Shown here: one piece after another, positions 63,747-64,000 of the stretch
Layout: each line of letters begins with the position of its first letter
Position numbering within the stretch: the first letter of the stretch is position 1
From: Azomonas macrocytogenes
GTDB taxonomy: Bacteria; Pseudomonadota; Gammaproteobacteria; Pseudomonadales; Pseudomonadaceae
NCBI RefSeq assembly: GCF_014191985.1
Contig: NZ_JACHXI010000021.1
Location: forward strand, 1-64,000
Direction of reading: 5' to 3'
DNA length: 64,000 nucleotides
Notes under the pieces: model-generated
The model's input: only the letters and a program-made list of their open reading frames with translations
Told to the model about the DNA's origin: nothing
Database searches by the model: none
Made by a program: the position numbers and the translations under genes

Positions 63747-64000
63747 ATGAAAATGCATCTGAAGCTGGGAATACTACTGCTTGCGCTGAGCCTACCCGCT
63801 GCGGCTATCAATCTCGACGAAGCCATGTCAGCCCTGAGCGGTGCCAAGGCCAGCGGCCAACTTGGAGAAAAACCGGACGGCTACCTAGGAGTTATAAAGT
63901 CCGATGGTCAGGCAGAAGCTATCGCCGCCCAAATCAATCAGGCCCGTCGCGCCGAATATCAACGCCTCGCTAGTCAGAACGGGATCGACATAAGCAATGT
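63747..64000 (+). CDS. ydbL: YdbL-like periplasmic protein (partial, runs off window)
   Basis: The first 84 codons of a DUF1318 protein. A signal peptide (MKMHLKLGILLLALSLPAAA) is followed by INLDEAMSALSGAKASGQLG, EKPDGYLGVIKSDGQAEAIA and QINQARRAEYQRLASQNGID, the E. coli YdbL pattern. YdbL modulates YdbH/YnbE assembly. Its 3' end lies outside the window, so completeness cannot be judged. It starts 5 nt after the ynbE stop. Confidence 0.92.
   Translation, partial: MKMHLKLGILLLALSLPAAAINLDEAMSALSGAKASGQLGEKPDGYLGVIKSDGQAEAIAAQINQARRAEYQRLASQNGIDISN

Overview
The window reads as a chromosomal segment of a pseudomonad (Gammaproteobacteria, Pseudomonadaceae). It carries an OprF-type porin, an OprD-family porin remnant, a CadR/CadA cadmium module, a MifS/MifR-like pair next to an alpha-ketoglutarate permease, PhaR/phasin/PhaB/PhaC genes and a YdbH/YnbE/YdbL module. 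Most of it is fairly GC-rich. Two parts are visibly AT-rich: about 1.33-2.04 kb and, most strikingly, about 39.64-43.70 kb. No rRNA, tRNA, CRISPR array or intact transposase was seen.

Layout. 0.2-3 kb: oprF and a ZIP metal transporter. 3.4-8.4 kb: a metal-type locus with a QseB/PmrA-like response regulator, its histidine kinase, cadR and cadA, including a MerR-type promoter/operator. 8.7-20.8 kb: housekeeping and detoxification genes, namely a histidine phosphatase, the glutathione-dependent formaldehyde pathway (frmA, fghA), an HPF-like protein, an amino-acid permease, a uracil-DNA glycosylase-like protein, SDR and AKR oxidoreductases, an AIM24 protein, and an OpgC-like acyltransferase overlapping an SGNH hydrolase. 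20.8-25.6 kb: sensor kinase, sigma-54 activator and kgtP-like permease, with a well-formed -24/-12 promoter before the permease. 25.7-36.4 kb: a polyhydroxyalkanoate locus with phaR, a LysR/quinone-reductase pair, a phasin, a DUF3141 protein, phaB, class I phaC, a KASIII-like enzyme and a MaoC hydratase. There is no thiolase (phaA).

36.6-53 kb: a truncated OprD porin, then a fatty-acid/acyl-CoA oxidation cluster read leftwards (fadB-like, acyl-CoA dehydrogenase, etfB, etfA, ETF-quinone oxidoreductase, acetyl-CoA hydrolase/CoA-transferase). The last two genes occur twice. The left copy keeps an intact CoA-transferase but only a deleted, frameshifted relic of the ETF-QO gene. Between the copies lies an AT-rich island with the 3' part of a group II intron (domain V recognisable) and a three-gene type I secretion-like operon. 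Its ABC protein is only a membrane domain, with no ATPase domain in it or nearby. This is the least explained system in the window. An AraC-type regulator diverges from the oxidation cluster.

54.5-64 kb: an MFS transporter, small membrane proteins, a DUF2846 lipoprotein, alkaline phosphatase (phoA), a 130-bp MITE-like element, a Sel1-repeat protein, and the ydbH-ynbE-ydbL operon, whose last gene runs off the right edge.

All calls come from reading the translated sequence and motifs by eye; no database search was run.
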